In this document: piece by piece, positions 25,770 to 35,881 of the stretch
How the letters are laid out: every line of letters begins with the position of its first letter
Position numbering within the stretch: position 1 is the first letter of the stretch
Virus record (IMG/VR): IMGVR_UViG_3300028844_002678
Location: 1 to 43,561 of that record
Source of the DNA: a virus
DNA: 43,561 nt
Strand: one strand, 5' to 3'
Translations under genes and position numbers: made by a program
Notes under the pieces: generated by a model
Told to the model about the DNA's origin: nothing
The model's input: the letters and a program-made list of their open reading frames with translations, nothing else
Databases searched by the model: none

Positions 25770-26105
25770 TTATTTACTACTTTCAGTTACTTCGGAACTT
25801 ATAGCGAATAACTCAGCTTTTTCAGTTGTGTCATTACTCATTGTTACAGCCATGTAATGTCCTCTTAGACCAGTGTCGTTAACGATCGCTGATTTTTGAA
25901 ACAAAAGAAAAGCACCGTCCTGAATTTCAACGTTATTCTGCACCTCTATCCAATCTGGACCTATCTCAGTTATATTCCCTAATGCTACTGCATCGTCTGA
26001 GTTTATTGGCTGTGAACCGTTTAAAACTTCCACGTTGCAGTAAAATGCGTTATCCCCAATTTGCAAAGAGGGGTTAGCTATGTTTGTTGTTAAATATACT
26101 TTCAT
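25770..26105 (-). CDS. Small structural protein, 111 aa
   Basis: The product starts MKVYLTTNIANPSLQIGDNAFYC. It is a beta-rich protein with segments NITEIGPDWIEVQNN and AFLLFQKSAIVNDTGLRGHYM and an acidic, Ser-rich C-terminus. The start codon overlaps the stop of the 391-aa gene by one base (TAATG), so translation is probably coupled. The LRGHYM segment near a C-terminal strand is reminiscent of small proteins seen beside tail modules in marine phages. I cannot assign a function. Confidence 0.6.
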   Translation of the reverse strand: MKVYLTTNIANPSLQIGDNAFYCNVEVLNGSQPINSDDAVALGNITEIGPDWIEVQNNVEIQDGAFLLFQKSAIVNDTGLRGHYMAVTMSNDTTEKAELFAISSEVTESSK

Positions 26106-27280
26106 TACGATGCTGCTCCTGTTGTTATAAAATTTTCCAGTATAAAGTATATGCTTACGTTAGAACTTGGAAAACCAGTGATCTCTATAGACCCCTTTAT
26201 CTTTATTTGCCGAGCGCACCCATCGAAATATAATTTCGTACCAGCTGTTAAAGTTTGGGCTGCTTGAACGATCATACTGCCAGCTGCCTCAGAAGCGCTA
26301 ACAGAGGTAACTTTATTAGCGCTACTGTTATTAACGTTAAGACCTCTTATACCTACATGGTTGCCACCGGCTATACCATATGTTCCGTTTAAAGTTATCG
26401 TGGTGCTACTGGATACGTTCGCTCTAACTGTCTTAGTTAGTTCAACAGCTGTGGCTGTGAGTTCGTTAAATTTAACACTAATACCCGTAGCTTTACTTAT
26501 AGAGGTCATACCTATTGCATCAAAAGCCAATATGTCTCCGTCGCCAAAAGTAGAACTGGAGGATAATGTAACCGTTTTAGTTATAGTATCTATAGCTTTT
26601 ATGGAAGGCGTACCTGAAGACGCGCCTGATATTAAAGTCATACCAACTACCAAATTAGTAACCTCATCTAAAACTACTAGAGTGGAAGCGACGGCTACAG
26701 CTCCATTTACACTCTGTGTTACTCTATAGCGAAAATCATTTTCCGTAGGTTGCTTAATAAGTCTTAACCCAAACCCGTTAGCATTGTTAGCTTTATTTGT
26801 GAAAGTCCAGTCTAAATCTAACTTTCTCTTGTATGTGCCACTAGGATTACCTGTTACAGTAACCTGTGTGTCGGGTGGATTAGTTGTATATACATTTGTG
26901 TCGACGGGTTTTGCTGTGAATATTAGCGTACGGTCTACCGCTTGAACAATAGACTTACGTATTATATTCTTTGATCCACTAATAGAAGTTCCCGTAGCTG
27001 GATTAGGAAATAGCATGATATTGTATGTCTCGCCATCCGCATCTAAAGGAAATAATATACTATCGCTATACCTGCTACTTGCTAATACACCCTTTAAGTT
27101 GTTATTGTTAGTAAAACCAGCAGCGAAGGTTTTGTTTTTAAAATTATAAAAGTGACCGTCACCTAATCTAATAACTTGTAGTATGAAAGAGGCACCTCTT
27201 TCACCAATAACTGAAAAACCCCTACTTCCACCCTCTTTAGGTAGATTAGATAAAGATATATTTAATGAATTAATTAACAT
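26105..27280 (-). CDS. Beta-rich tail-associated structural protein, 391 aa
   Basis: The protein has an ordered N-terminal domain (residues 1-130, with RGFSVIGERGASFILQVI and HFYNFKNKTFAAGF). It then has a Thr/Ser/Val-rich region of short beta repeats (VTLSSSSTFGDGDILAFD, STTITLNGTYGIAG), and a final strand domain ending in FITTGAAS. The segment TYKRKLDLDWTFTNKAN resembles adhesin-like linkers. It is cotranslated with the 1829-aa protein, one base apart. A tail or muzzle accessory is the best guess from position and composition. No enzymatic motif is seen. Confidence 0.6.
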   Translation of the reverse strand: MLINSLNISLSNLPKEGGSRGFSVIGERGASFILQVIRLGDGHFYNFKNKTFAAGFTNNNNLKGVLASSRYSDSILFPLDADGETYNIMLFPNPATGTSISGSKNIIRKSIVQAVDRTLIFTAKPVDTNVYTTNPPDTQVTVTGNPSGTYKRKLDLDWTFTNKANNANGFGLRLIKQPTENDFRYRVTQSVNGAVAVASTLVVLDEVTNLVVGMTLISGASSGTPSIKAIDTITKTVTLSSSSTFGDGDILAFDAIGMTSISKATGISVKFNELTATAVELTKTVRANVSSSTTITLNGTYGIAGGNHVGIRGLNVNNSSANKVTSVSASEAAGSMIVQAAQTLTAGTKLYFDGCARQIKIKGSIEITGFPSSNVSIYFILENFITTGAAS

Positions 27281-27281
27281 A

Positions 27282-30200
27282 TTACTTTTCGTTTTTAACT
27301 ATACCTAATCCTTGAACAGAAAACTTAGATGTTTGTTGTAAAGTGTTATCCTCAATATCACCTCCTTTAATGTAGTTAAACCACTTACCTTCTTTCTCAA
27401 TAAACTCGGTGACAAAACCAGACTCATCAGAGTTGTAAATCTCAGATGCTTCCCAACCTGTTATATCACTCGCGTTATATGGAGCTAAATTTGAAACCTG
27501 TGTTTCTCCAGACATGTACGTCGTATACCCTTCAACAGAGGCTTGAGAACCTTCGTAATTCAGAGTATTGAAATTCTTTATAACCGAAGGTGAGTCGTTT
27601 AAAACCGCGGTCACATTCGATGAATACGCTACATCGTAAAATCTATTATATACATCTTTGTCAAGGTTATGCTGCCATAACTTACCTTTATTCATGGTAA
27701 AGTATTGATTTGATAAACTAACACCACTTTCAGGTATAAAAGATTTAAAACTAACCCAACCTTTAGCATCTTCGCTGAAGCTTAATGTTTCACTTGTAGC
27801 ATCTTCTGCGTGCTTAGTTAGAGTTATATTGTATTGCTTGCTATAATCGTCGTAACTACCAATAATATCGTCCGCAGGCGCTAGGTTATCTCTAAAGTAA
27901 TCACGCATTCCAGCATCTGATATAGGTGTTAAACCATCCATGGATAACCTAAGTACCGCTCCTCTCTGTTTATCTGAGAAGTAAGCTCTATAAGATTCTG
28001 ATGCGAAAGACTCTGGGTTTTTAGATATACCAAAATCCCCAACAAAAGCAACCGCTTGCCCTAACACTTGAGATGACGCTATTAACTGCGGATTACCATC
28101 AGCGTTAAATAAAGCATCTTTATTGGCCAGTATTTTCAACACTCTATCTTCACATAGAGCAATTAAGTCTGTGTTTCTGGAGAAGAGTTTTTGTATACTA
28201 CCGTACGTAGGGTTTAAATCTTTAGTGATTTTCTCAGCTTGAATAAACTGGTTTAAGTTATTCACGCCCGAGTTAGAATTGTATATACCAGAGTATATCA
28301 AACCAGACTTACGCATCTCCTCTGAATACGGCTCTTCTAAGGTAGCTGAAGCTCTAGCTCCATTTGTAATCTGCATTTTGTTGAAACCATCTCGTATTCT
28401 ATTAGATTCAATTCCATCTCCAAAAGAAAAGCAGTTGTACCAACTTAATCCAACGCGGTTTTTAGGATCTAATTCCGCTTCTACGGTGAAAGAGTCTTTG
28501 AGCCATATATTAGGTTCACCAAATCCAACAAATCCATTTATACCTTCATAAAAATCGTCAGATATCTTGCAAAGAGTGTAACTACCGTCAGTTTTTACAA
28601 ACTTAAGTATGGTATCAGTATAATCAGCTACAGGTTCGGCGCCTATGAGCTCGCTGTTATACGCTGGTAAACCTGGTTCAAGCTTTATTTTGAAATTAAC
28701 ACCATCCTCAGCGAGACTCCATTGAGCAATATGAACCGCGCCAATGGTGTTTATTTGCTCTGGGCTGATAACCGCGGTTGGCGCAATATTTTCTATAAAC
28801 ACCTTGCAACCTACAGGTGCAAATATCTCTTCCTTGTTGTCTGATATATTAGTTGGTATATTACCACTAGCTTCGTAATATATGTTTAAATCTGATACCT
28901 GATTAGGTTCTGTTTCCCATATAGCTGGGTAACTGACTAGCTGCCCGGCTACAAGTGGTGGCGTGTCAGATATAAACTCTATTTTACTAGACGTTGTCAA
29001 GCTCATAGCTGGAGCGCCGGCTTGACCCGCTGTGGGATCCCAATGCTCTCCATTAGTCGGATCCTTGTCTAATTCTATAATATAGCAAACCCTTCTATTG
29101 TGAGCTGCCCCAAAATCTTGTATTTTTTGTTTTAAATCATCGGCAAGCTGGATACTTCCACCGTCTTCCCCATAAACGGTATCAGCCCAGTCACTTGCGG
29201 CTTCTTCAACACTGTTATCACCCGCGATATATTCACCACTTTCATTCAAAATTCGCCTTGCTCTCCACGACGTGTGATTGTATAAGTGTTTTACACTAAC
29301 TGACATTATCTTATATATCTCACCATCTGGATCTCCAGAGAACCTAAAGCTTTCTAAGTTCGTTATGTTATTTACAAACTCAAGTATATCTTCATTCATA
29401 ATCCCGTTAGCTTGATACGCTGGGTTCCATTGGTTGCTATGCCTACTAAAGTGGTCATTGCTTATACTATACCCGCTACCTGCTATTCCAGGGCCAGGAG
29501 GGATTTCCTGCGGCTCGTTATCTGAGTTGTAATTACCCTCAAACTCTACTTGGTTATATATGTTTAAATCAAAAGCCGTGTAAGGGCCTTGCGCGAAGTT
29601 ATCCGCGGGCTGCGGATCAGTTCCATCTACCGTAAGATCTGTTCCAAATTTAGTGAACACACCGCCACCCCATATACCTTGGAGTTTAGAGGCAATGCTG
29701 TTATAACCCACGCGGGTAACGCCCTCTAAACCTGTTTGCACGCCAAAATTTCCATCATGAAGATCTACGCCAGGGGCTAAAAAAGATAAGTGTAGGAAAA
29801 ACTTACCAGCAGTATTAACCTCGCCATACGTTGTGTCAGTATTAGAACCTTCCAAATTAGTATCGCTGTATATAGTATCGCTTAACCATCGCTTGTAGCC
29901 AGCATAAGCTCCAGTATGCTCTAAGTTGGAAATCATAAAACCGTCTATACCGTTTACAACCGCCTCATTTCCCAATAATAGAGGGTAGGGTTGTAACCCG
30001 AACCCGCTTCCAGTGACATTTTGCGCTGCTACAGCAAACCCTTCTTGCAGCACTCCCGTCAACAGAGAACCGCTCTCTTGAGATGACGCTGATGCTGGTT
30101 CGCCAAAACGCCAACCATAATAACCGTCTGGCAAACCCGAAATTTCCGCCGCGGGTATAAAGTCTGCATCAGGAGTAGATACAGGCCTTACAAAGTTAGC

Positions 30201-32771
30201 GTTAAACCCCCAGCTATAGGACCCATATTGAGTTCGAGCTCCATACCATCCTTCCCCAGATTCTTTAGCGTAACTACTCGAAGAAGGGTTAGAAGATATA
30301 AAAGATAGGTTATCTATAAAAAACGTTCTACCTACAGAGTTATCATCTCCTGAAAGCAAAGAAGCCCACTCCTCAGCCGTATTTAACCTACCGTTTATAC
30401 CACTGATACCCGACGACGGGGTGACTGTAGGTTGCGTGCTAGTAGTACTAGAGTTTACGATACCCTCCGATTCAGGAAGAATACTTGATATATTATGAAC
30501 GTCATAAAGATAGCTTGTATCTTGAGAGCTCCAAACGTAAATTTGGTCAGGCGTAAACCCGGTTGAAACGACGTCTATTAAACTAGTGTCTATCTTAATT
30601 TTAACAAAAAACTTACCGCTAAAATCCTCTGTACTTCTTTCGTCCCTTCTTGAGATGTTAAACTTTAAATCTTCACTTAAAAAAGCACTTGAAACTCCCT
30701 CACATAAAGCAGCGTCGCTAGAAGTGATTTTTTTGCTTAATTTTAAAACATAGGTGTTAGCGTCTATCGAAACCGCGCCTAAGCTAACGCTTGAAACTCT
30801 ATATCTATCTGAGTTGTTACCATTTTTTTCCCAAGAAATAAATATGTCTTTAACAGTTTCAGCAGCTGTAGCGCCACCCGTGAGGCTAGGGGTTTCAATA
30901 ACCAATGGAGCTCCGCTGCAACTAAAGTTTAACCAAGCAAGTTTGTTGATATATATCGTGTCTGTTTCAACATCTATTCTTCTAGCCGAATCTGGAAATA
31001 TATGTTCAGCAAATCCGTCAGTATCATCACCTGCCAAAAGGTTTTCTTGATTACTCGCCGAAGAGTTACCAACTTCACCTAGATTAGAGAAAACAAATTT
31101 AACAGCATCTGGAGCTTCATTTTCTATATCCAGTACTTGAAATTTATTATCGTTAGTGACAAACTGACTATCATTTCCGTTGTATACTTTTTTAAGCATA
31201 ATAAAATCATCCTCTAAAAGCTTATTGCGATCAGAAGAGGGTAAAGACAACCATATATGCTGTTCCTTGTTGTTAAAATCAACGTGCTTAAATGGAACGT
31301 AGGCTTTATCTGCTAATAGGTTGTAATACTCACCAGATGACTGCTTAACATAAAACTTGTAGTAATCAGTCCAATCTGGAAGATCTGAATCTAGTTTGAC
31401 TTCGAACATTAAAGACGAACTACAAAGTGTTAATCCATCATCATTCCATTTTAGCTTAACGCTGCCTCCTGGTGAAGTAAACACAGGTGTTTCTCTACCG
31501 TACTTATCCCCTAAAACAACCCCAACTTGATAATCTCTTTTTGACTTTATAGACTTTAATCCTCCTTCGTTAAAATTTCCAGATTGCCTGCGATTATAAT
31601 TAGCTGTAAGTTTAGGCTCTACGTCAAGATAATAACCTTGCTTGTAGTTACCGTACACTAATCTATTACCTGTAATCTCTTGTGCTAACGCTGATCTAGG
31701 CACGTTGTCCCATGGTCTTAAAAGTTGACTTTCTGGTAAAGCAGCATGTATATTCTCTGTAGAAATGTTATACTTACCTTTATGCTTAGATACCGTGCCC
31801 TGTACTTCACCTATAAGCTGTTGAGAACCATCGGCGGTAAACTCATCGTCAGTGCTTCTTATATTAGCCACTGAATATACTACGTTAGAATTTTCTTGCT
31901 TATACAGTATATCTACTTGAACAACATCTTTAGGTATATCAGACGGTACAAAGTCATATAAATCTATTGAGTCTATAACATTTGTCATAGCTCTATTGTA
32001 AGGTTCTTCAGTTACGTAGTTATCGAACTGACCAAATCCTACTGTGTAAATTGGATTAAAAACAACGTCTGTAAAAGGTCCAAATGCAGAGTATTCCCCG
32101 CTGTCATATTTATATCTAAAACAAAACCTAGGGAATATCTTCTCAAATATAGACTCGCTCCTCACTTCTAAAACGGTATCAGACGTATTAATACTCACTG
32201 TTGGAGCTATACTTGGTTTCTTTTTTATAACCGTTATATGTTGCTCTTGCAAGTTCCCCTCACTAACACCATTAACATATAACAAAGCTGAAGGTTGATC
32301 GTCAACCGAAAGACTTGTGTCATCATGGTACTTTTTGTCTAGATCAATCTTTTTTGGCTCGGAGTTGCCGTCGGTCCAGAAAAGAAAATTATCTACTATA
32401 TTTATACCAGTAATATGATCACCTGTGAAATTTAAAAACCTCTCACTGCTTGACTCATATGCGTCAACGATAACGACAAGTGATTCTTCTTCGTTAAATC
32501 TAAGTATAGCGTCTCTATCGTCACCTTTAACAAACCAATATAAAGTGTTTGTCGTTTCATCTGAAATACTACCGACACAAGTATAGCCCTCTGGTATGAC
32601 AGCGTCTACCTGAGTGTTGCCTAATATATTTTCGATAGCACCAGCGTCTGAAGTTTCAGAAGACGTAACACCTATGTTCAAGGCATCCCTATATTGTCCG
32701 TTTGGAATTAATCTTTCATCAAGGTCTTTGTTCATCTTACCTTGAATAAAAGTATTTTTAATCTCAGGCAT
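27282..32771 (-). CDS. Large tail stabilisation/muzzle-type protein, 1829 aa
   Basis: The N-terminus (KNTFIQGKMNKDLDERLIP then NGQYRDALNI, and GAIENILGN) is a recognisable motif of the long stabilisation proteins of podovirus-like and crAss-like phages. The family relates to P22 gp10-type tail closure proteins. The C-terminal third contains the other conserved block (FSRNTDLIALCEDRVLKILA, GDFGISKNPESFA, YRAYFSDKQRGAVLRLS), which suggests a propeller-like fold. The middle, about residues 600-1300, is longer and Ser/Gly/Asp-rich and probably holds inserted beta domains exposed on the tail. It lies directly after the two connector genes. In related virions such a protein closes the tail until receptor binding. 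Confidence 0.8.
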   Translation of the reverse strand: MPEIKNTFIQGKMNKDLDERLIPNGQYRDALNIGVTSSETSDAGAIENILGNTQVDAVIPEGYTCVGSISDETTNTLYWFVKGDDRDAILRFNEEESLVVIVDAYESSSERFLNFTGDHITGINIVDNFLFWTDGNSEPKKIDLDKKYHDDTSLSVDDQPSALLYVNGVSEGNLQEQHITVIKKKPSIAPTVSINTSDTVLEVRSESIFEKIFPRFCFRYKYDSGEYSAFGPFTDVVFNPIYTVGFGQFDNYVTEEPYNRAMTNVIDSIDLYDFVPSDIPKDVVQVDILYKQENSNVVYSVANIRSTDDEFTADGSQQLIGEVQGTVSKHKGKYNISTENIHAALPESQLLRPWDNVPRSALAQEITGNRLVYGNYKQGYYLDVEPKLTANYNRRQSGNFNEGGLKSIKSKRDYQVGVVLGDKYGRETPVFTSPGGSVKLKWNDDGLTLCSSSLMFEVKLDSDLPDWTDYYKFYVKQSSGEYYNLLADKAYVPFKHVDFNNKEQHIWLSLPSSDRNKLLEDDFIMLKKVYNGNDSQFVTNDNKFQVLDIENEAPDAVKFVFSNLGEVGNSSASNQENLLAGDDTDGFAEHIFPDSARRIDVETDTIYINKLAWLNFSCSGAPLVIETPSLTGGATAAETVKDIFISWEKNGNNSDRYRVSSVSLGAVSIDANTYVLKLSKKITSSDAALCEGVSSAFLSEDLKFNISRRDERSTEDFSGKFFVKIKIDTSLIDVVSTGFTPDQIYVWSSQDTSYLYDVHNISSILPESEGIVNSSTTSTQPTVTPSSGISGINGRLNTAEEWASLLSGDDNSVGRTFFIDNLSFISSNPSSSSYAKESGEGWYGARTQYGSYSWGFNANFVRPVSTPDADFIPAAEISGLPDGYYGWRFGEPASASSQESGSLLTGVLQEGFAVAAQNVTGSGFGLQPYPLLLGNEAVVNGIDGFMISNLEHTGAYAGYKRWLSDTIYSDTNLEGSNTDTTYGEVNTAGKFFLHLSFLAPGVDLHDGNFGVQTGLEGVTRVGYNSIASKLQGIWGGGVFTKFGTDLTVDGTDPQPADNFAQGPYTAFDLNIYNQVEFEGNYNSDNEPQEIPPGPGIAGSGYSISNDHFSRHSNQWNPAYQANGIMNEDILEFVNNITNLESFRFSGDPDGEIYKIMSVSVKHLYNHTSWRARRILNESGEYIAGDNSVEEAASDWADTVYGEDGGSIQLADDLKQKIQDFGAAHNRRVCYIIELDKDPTNGEHWDPTAGQAGAPAMSLTTSSKIEFISDTPPLVAGQLVSYPAIWETEPNQVSDLNIYYEASGNIPTNISDNKEEIFAPVGCKVFIENIAPTAVISPEQINTIGAVHIAQWSLAEDGVNFKIKLEPGLPAYNSELIGAEPVADYTDTILKFVKTDGSYTLCKISDDFYEGINGFVGFGEPNIWLKDSFTVEAELDPKNRVGLSWYNCFSFGDGIESNRIRDGFNKMQITNGARASATLEEPYSEEMRKSGLIYSGIYNSNSGVNNLNQFIQAEKITKDLNPTYGSIQKLFSRNTDLIALCEDRVLKILANKDALFNADGNPQLIASSQVLGQAVAFVGDFGISKNPESFASESYRAYFSDKQRGAVLRLSMDGLTPISDAGMRDYFRDNLAPADDIIGSYDDYSKQYNITLTKHAEDATSETLSFSEDAKGWVSFKSFIPESGVSLSNQYFTMNKGKLWQHNLDKDVYNRFYDVAYSSNVTAVLNDSPSVIKNFNTLNYEGSQASVEGYTTYMSGETQVSNLAPYNASDITGWEASEIYNSDESGFVTEFIEKEGKWFNYIKGGDIEDNTLQQTSKFSVQGLGIVKNEK

Positions 32772-32774
32772 ATA

Positions 32775-34235
32775 TTAGTGTTTTATTTGTTTAGACTGAC
32801 CTCTAAGTATTTGTGTTAACTCTTCTAATTTAATATTTGATAGTCTGAGTTTGGCTTTTCTAACCGCGGCAAACTTTTCTTTTTTATGAAAGTTTAATCT
32901 ACCTCCACCGATATTCGATCTAGTAGATATCAGATCATACAGCATGTGTTTATACATGGCATCTTCAGCTAGCTTAGGTACCTGCATCTCTCCGTCTGTA
33001 CCTAAACTGTCGCTTATATAATCTAGTATAACTGTTTTTCCAGATATATTAGATGAGAAGTGAATTCTACCTAATCTTTGATCTATATAAAAGGAACCAT
33101 TTATTTGAGCGTGGCTTGGTTCAAGGCCATAACGTTCATTGGGATTTAACCAGTGTTGCTCATATCTATAATCTTGAATAGAATTTTCAGATGGTGTATT
33201 AGCTTTGTAGTTGTTCCAAGTAGAACTATTTACCTCAAATCCTTCTTCAGCCGTAAGGTCAAACGTAGCGTGAGGATTTGATACGCTAATGTTATCTATA
33301 GTATTAGTTGCAGTTAAAGCTTGAGTGGAACTAGTATCAGCGGTAACTTTTGACTTAATGACAATGTATATTTGGTCATAACTTGACACATCTACATCAA
33401 GTATCTCTTGTGTGCTGGTAACACCAGCCGTCCACTCTATAACAGTGCCTTCTATATAACTTTCATCAGAGAAGTTTTCCGATGAAAGATTACCTCCTGT
33501 TGCAAAAGGGTATGTATTATCATCACCTGGTTCTGTGCTAAGTCCTATTTTTAAATTCGCAGAGCTGTACTCCCCGCTAACGTCAGACGCGGCAACCCCG
33601 TCAGCTGATATGTTAAGAGCGTTTAATCCAGAAACATCCATCAATTGCCAAGCGGCCATACCTCTTGTATGCATTGGTTGATTACCAAGTTGATGCTGTC
33701 CATGTTTAAAAGTCAGTACCTCGCTTACAACAGAAGTAGTTGATGAAACATTACTTTTATCCGTTCCGCCGCTCGTGTAAGACCATCCGTATTCTAAAGC
33801 TGCGTTGAAATCTCCGTTGGTAATAACCGGACCATTAGCGGAAACAAATTCGTAGGCTTTATCAGCATCTTGGTTCACTTGAAATGGGTTAGACGTATGT
33901 CTAGTGGGATATATAGGGTGTTTAACACCTGCGTTATCAACCCAAGATATCTTAGTGTAATTCACGTAGTCGTGGGGCATCGGCATAACTAAACTTGGGG
34001 GCAGATCTATTTGCTGCGATTTAAAAGACTTAAACGTGTCAAATGAAAGTTCCGCTAAAGCCCTTTGAGCGTGAAACGCTATATCAGTCCTACTCGCCTT
34101 TGATATAATCTTATCCTCTCCAACATACATAACTTGGAATTGCGATATGATATTATCTAGCGGAACAAATTGGTAGTTACCAAGATCTTGACCTTGGTAA
34201 TAGTTTTTTAAAGAAACTCCGTCTAATAAACCCAT
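32775..34235 (-). CDS. Connector/tail ring-type structural protein, 486 aa
   Basis: The protein starts MGLLDGVSLKNYYQGQDLGN. It has a helical N-terminal domain with GEDKIISKASRTDIAFHAQR and ALAELSFDTFKSF, then PHDYVNYTKISWVDNAGVKHPIYP, a beta-rich middle of about 200 residues that may be an inserted lectin-like or carbohydrate-binding-like sandwich, and a C-terminal helical part (YKHMLYDLISTRSNIGGG...FHKKEKFAAVRKAKLRL). The N- and C-terminal segments match the layout of head-tail connector or ring proteins in marine Bacteroidota phages. The neighbouring genes are the other ring protein and the stabilisation protein. The role is assigned by order and motif, not by structure. Confidence 0.65.
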   Translation of the reverse strand: MGLLDGVSLKNYYQGQDLGNYQFVPLDNIISQFQVMYVGEDKIISKASRTDIAFHAQRALAELSFDTFKSFKSQQIDLPPSLVMPMPHDYVNYTKISWVDNAGVKHPIYPTRHTSNPFQVNQDADKAYEFVSANGPVITNGDFNAALEYGWSYTSGGTDKSNVSSTTSVVSEVLTFKHGQHQLGNQPMHTRGMAAWQLMDVSGLNALNISADGVAASDVSGEYSSANLKIGLSTEPGDDNTYPFATGGNLSSENFSDESYIEGTVIEWTAGVTSTQEILDVDVSSYDQIYIVIKSKVTADTSSTQALTATNTIDNISVSNPHATFDLTAEEGFEVNSSTWNNYKANTPSENSIQDYRYEQHWLNPNERYGLEPSHAQINGSFYIDQRLGRIHFSSNISGKTVILDYISDSLGTDGEMQVPKLAEDAMYKHMLYDLISTRSNIGGGRLNFHKKEKFAAVRKAKLRLSNIKLEELTQILRGQSKQIKH

Positions 34236-34238
34236 CTA

Positions 34239-34934
34239 TTATGATTTTTCTTGTTGAATACTTTTGAGCTCTTCTTGAGCAGTCACTTGCACTATGTTGT
34301 AATCCTTAATAGCTACACCAGCTAATTGAAGAATTTTTGTAACTAGGTTTTTCTCTTCCGAAGGATGTAATTCAAAGTCTTGCTTATCTTGAGCACCAGG
34401 ATTCCATAAGGCTTGGTTGTTAACTATTACATACGTCCAGTTAGGATTTTTAGGTGTTCTAATGTAGCTAACTTGGGCTTTATATGGTACAGGGTATACA
34501 GATATGCTGCCTCCAGCTAGGATATACACAGGTCTTTTAACCGAAGGTTCAGTAAGTTTCGATGAATTACGTACATAGTACTCTTCAAGCGAGCTGAGCT
34601 CTTCGGCTAACGCTGTTCGCTTGTCTTTATCTTCAGCCCACACGCTTTCTACTTTGTGCAAGTCTTTTATGTCTGGAGAATCTATAAGCTCTCCTCCCCA
34701 CATTTCCTTAAACACAGACACCTTTTCTTCTATAATATCCCTAGGGTCTGATATAACGCTGTTGTTACTTGGTATTCTGTAGAACTGGTTTAGATCATAG
34801 AAGTACTGCTCAAATATTGAATTCTGAGCGTGATTGGCGAATAAGTTAAACTCCTGCGGAGTTATGTAACCTCGTTGTTCTTTATTAGCTAACGCTAACA
34901 CTGTTTGATACACTCTATCTACACTTATTGCCAT
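34239..34934 (-). CDS. Head-tail connector/tail ring protein, 231 aa
   Basis: From ATG 34934 the protein reads MAISVDRVYQTVLALANKEQ, then GYITPQEFNLFANHAQNSIF and EQYFYDLNQF. This helical opening is widely shared by connector or tail ring proteins directly before the larger ring and stabilisation genes. A central strand region includes RPVYILAGGSISVYPVPYK, and the C-terminus is helical. The frame is open to a TTG at 34958, but that codon lies within a hairpin, so the ATG is preferred. It probably docks below the portal. It is separated from the gene before it by the UUCG hairpin at 34954-34979. Confidence 0.65.
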   Translation of the reverse strand: MAISVDRVYQTVLALANKEQRGYITPQEFNLFANHAQNSIFEQYFYDLNQFYRIPSNNSVISDPRDIIEEKVSVFKEMWGGELIDSPDIKDLHKVESVWAEDKDKRTALAEELSSLEEYYVRNSSKLTEPSVKRPVYILAGGSISVYPVPYKAQVSYIRTPKNPNWTYVIVNNQALWNPGAQDKQDFELHPSEEKNLVTKILQLAGVAIKDYNIVQVTAQEELKSIQQEKS

Positions 34935-34953
34935 AATTCTTTTTTTGTAGTTT

Positions 34954-34979
34954 TGCAACCACCCCGAAGGGCAGTTGCA
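34954..34979 (-). promoter_or_regulatory. UUCG-tetraloop mRNA hairpin upstream of connector gene
   Basis: On the transcribed (-) strand TGCAACTGCCC (34979-34969) can pair with GGGTGGTTGCA (34964-34954) around a TTCG loop at 34968-34965. That gives 11 pairs including two G-U/U-G wobbles. The wobbles exist only in the - strand transcript. No U-run follows, so it is not an intrinsic terminator. It may protect transcript ends, mark RNA processing or affect translation of the gene starting at 34934. Confidence 0.65.
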
Positions 34980-34995
34980 TCACCATTTTTGATTA

Positions 34996-35853
34996 TTAAT
35001 TTAATCGTTTTTCTATATTGGAGTATATCTCCATTCCTTCATCAGTTTTAAACCAAGCGGCTAAAGCTGAGTATGGGTGTTCATCAAAAGGAACGGTCAT
35101 TAACTTTCTGTCATTAGTTCCCCAGTTAAACGTTCTTTGATCAGAGGATAGTTTTATAATCCCTAGCTCTGTAGCTTTGATACCGAAGTTTCTAAGCATC
35201 ACATTATCATCATTAACTAATTCTAAGAACAGTTTAGGGTTTTTCTTAGCATACAGTAACAAATCACGTTTAAGCTCCTTAGAACTCATGTTAGACACTC
35301 TAGAGCCAAGTTCTACTCTCATAACTGCTTCAGCCATGTCAATGTCCATGTTAATTGCTGAGTTTAAAGCTTCTATCTCAAGTTCTATTTTGTCAACTTG
35401 GTTTTCCGCTATAACAGATGGTTTATGCTCTTCATATATAACATCTTTTAACGGGTGATACAATGAAAGAAGTTTCTGTAGTACCACTTTGTTTTTTGGA
35501 ACGGCTAAATTGCCGTTTCTAAATATAATATGCTCTAATCTTTGATCTCCTTTCATTTCATCAACAAAACAAGTTGTCTGGTTAGAGCAGTACTTAACTT
35601 CTCTTTCGTAACCTTTTTCTTGGTCAAACCAGTAAGTGTTACTACCCTTTAATAACTTTGATAAAGGTGTTTTGCCTTTTAAGTGATAGATTCTATCTTT
35701 GATTTCCCATCCATCTTCAGATCTTGGATTTCTCGGTTCTACTCGTTTTATCTTAGGCTCCACATAAATTTCTTTAGGAGCTTCTTCAACCATAACTGTT
35801 TCTTCTACGTAGGGTTCTTTAACCTCTACTTTTTTTGTTTGTTTTTTAGCCAT
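34996..35853 (-). CDS. Unknown structural-region protein downstream of capsid gene, 285 aa
   Basis: The N-terminal 45 residues are charged and low-complexity (KKQTKKVEVKEPYVEE, EAPKEIYVEPKIKRVEPRN). They are followed by a compact region with YHLKGKTPLSKLLKG and CSNQTTCFVDE (Cys pair), a helical part (KIELEIEALNSAINMDIDMA; ELKRDLLLYAKKNPKLFLEL), and a final ALAAWFKTDEGMEIYSNIEK. No catalytic motif is visible. It lies between the major capsid and connector genes and is bracketed by two mRNA hairpins. A capsid auxiliary or portal-proximal function is possible. The 14-base leader before its ATG is identical to that of the scaffold gene. Confidence 0.6.
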   Translation of the reverse strand: MAKKQTKKVEVKEPYVEETVMVEEAPKEIYVEPKIKRVEPRNPRSEDGWEIKDRIYHLKGKTPLSKLLKGSNTYWFDQEKGYEREVKYCSNQTTCFVDEMKGDQRLEHIIFRNGNLAVPKNKVVLQKLLSLYHPLKDVIYEEHKPSVIAENQVDKIELEIEALNSAINMDIDMAEAVMRVELGSRVSNMSSKELKRDLLLYAKKNPKLFLELVNDDNVMLRNFGIKATELGIIKLSSDQRTFNWGTNDRKLMTVPFDEHPYSALAAWFKTDEGMEIYSNIEKRLN

Positions 35854-35881
35854 AATATAATATAATAAAAAAATTAATATA

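Noticed and set aside
34935-34958. TTG start for the connector protein
   Set aside because: It lies inside the UUCG hairpin and adds only eight residues, whereas ATG 34934 gives the expected conserved opening.
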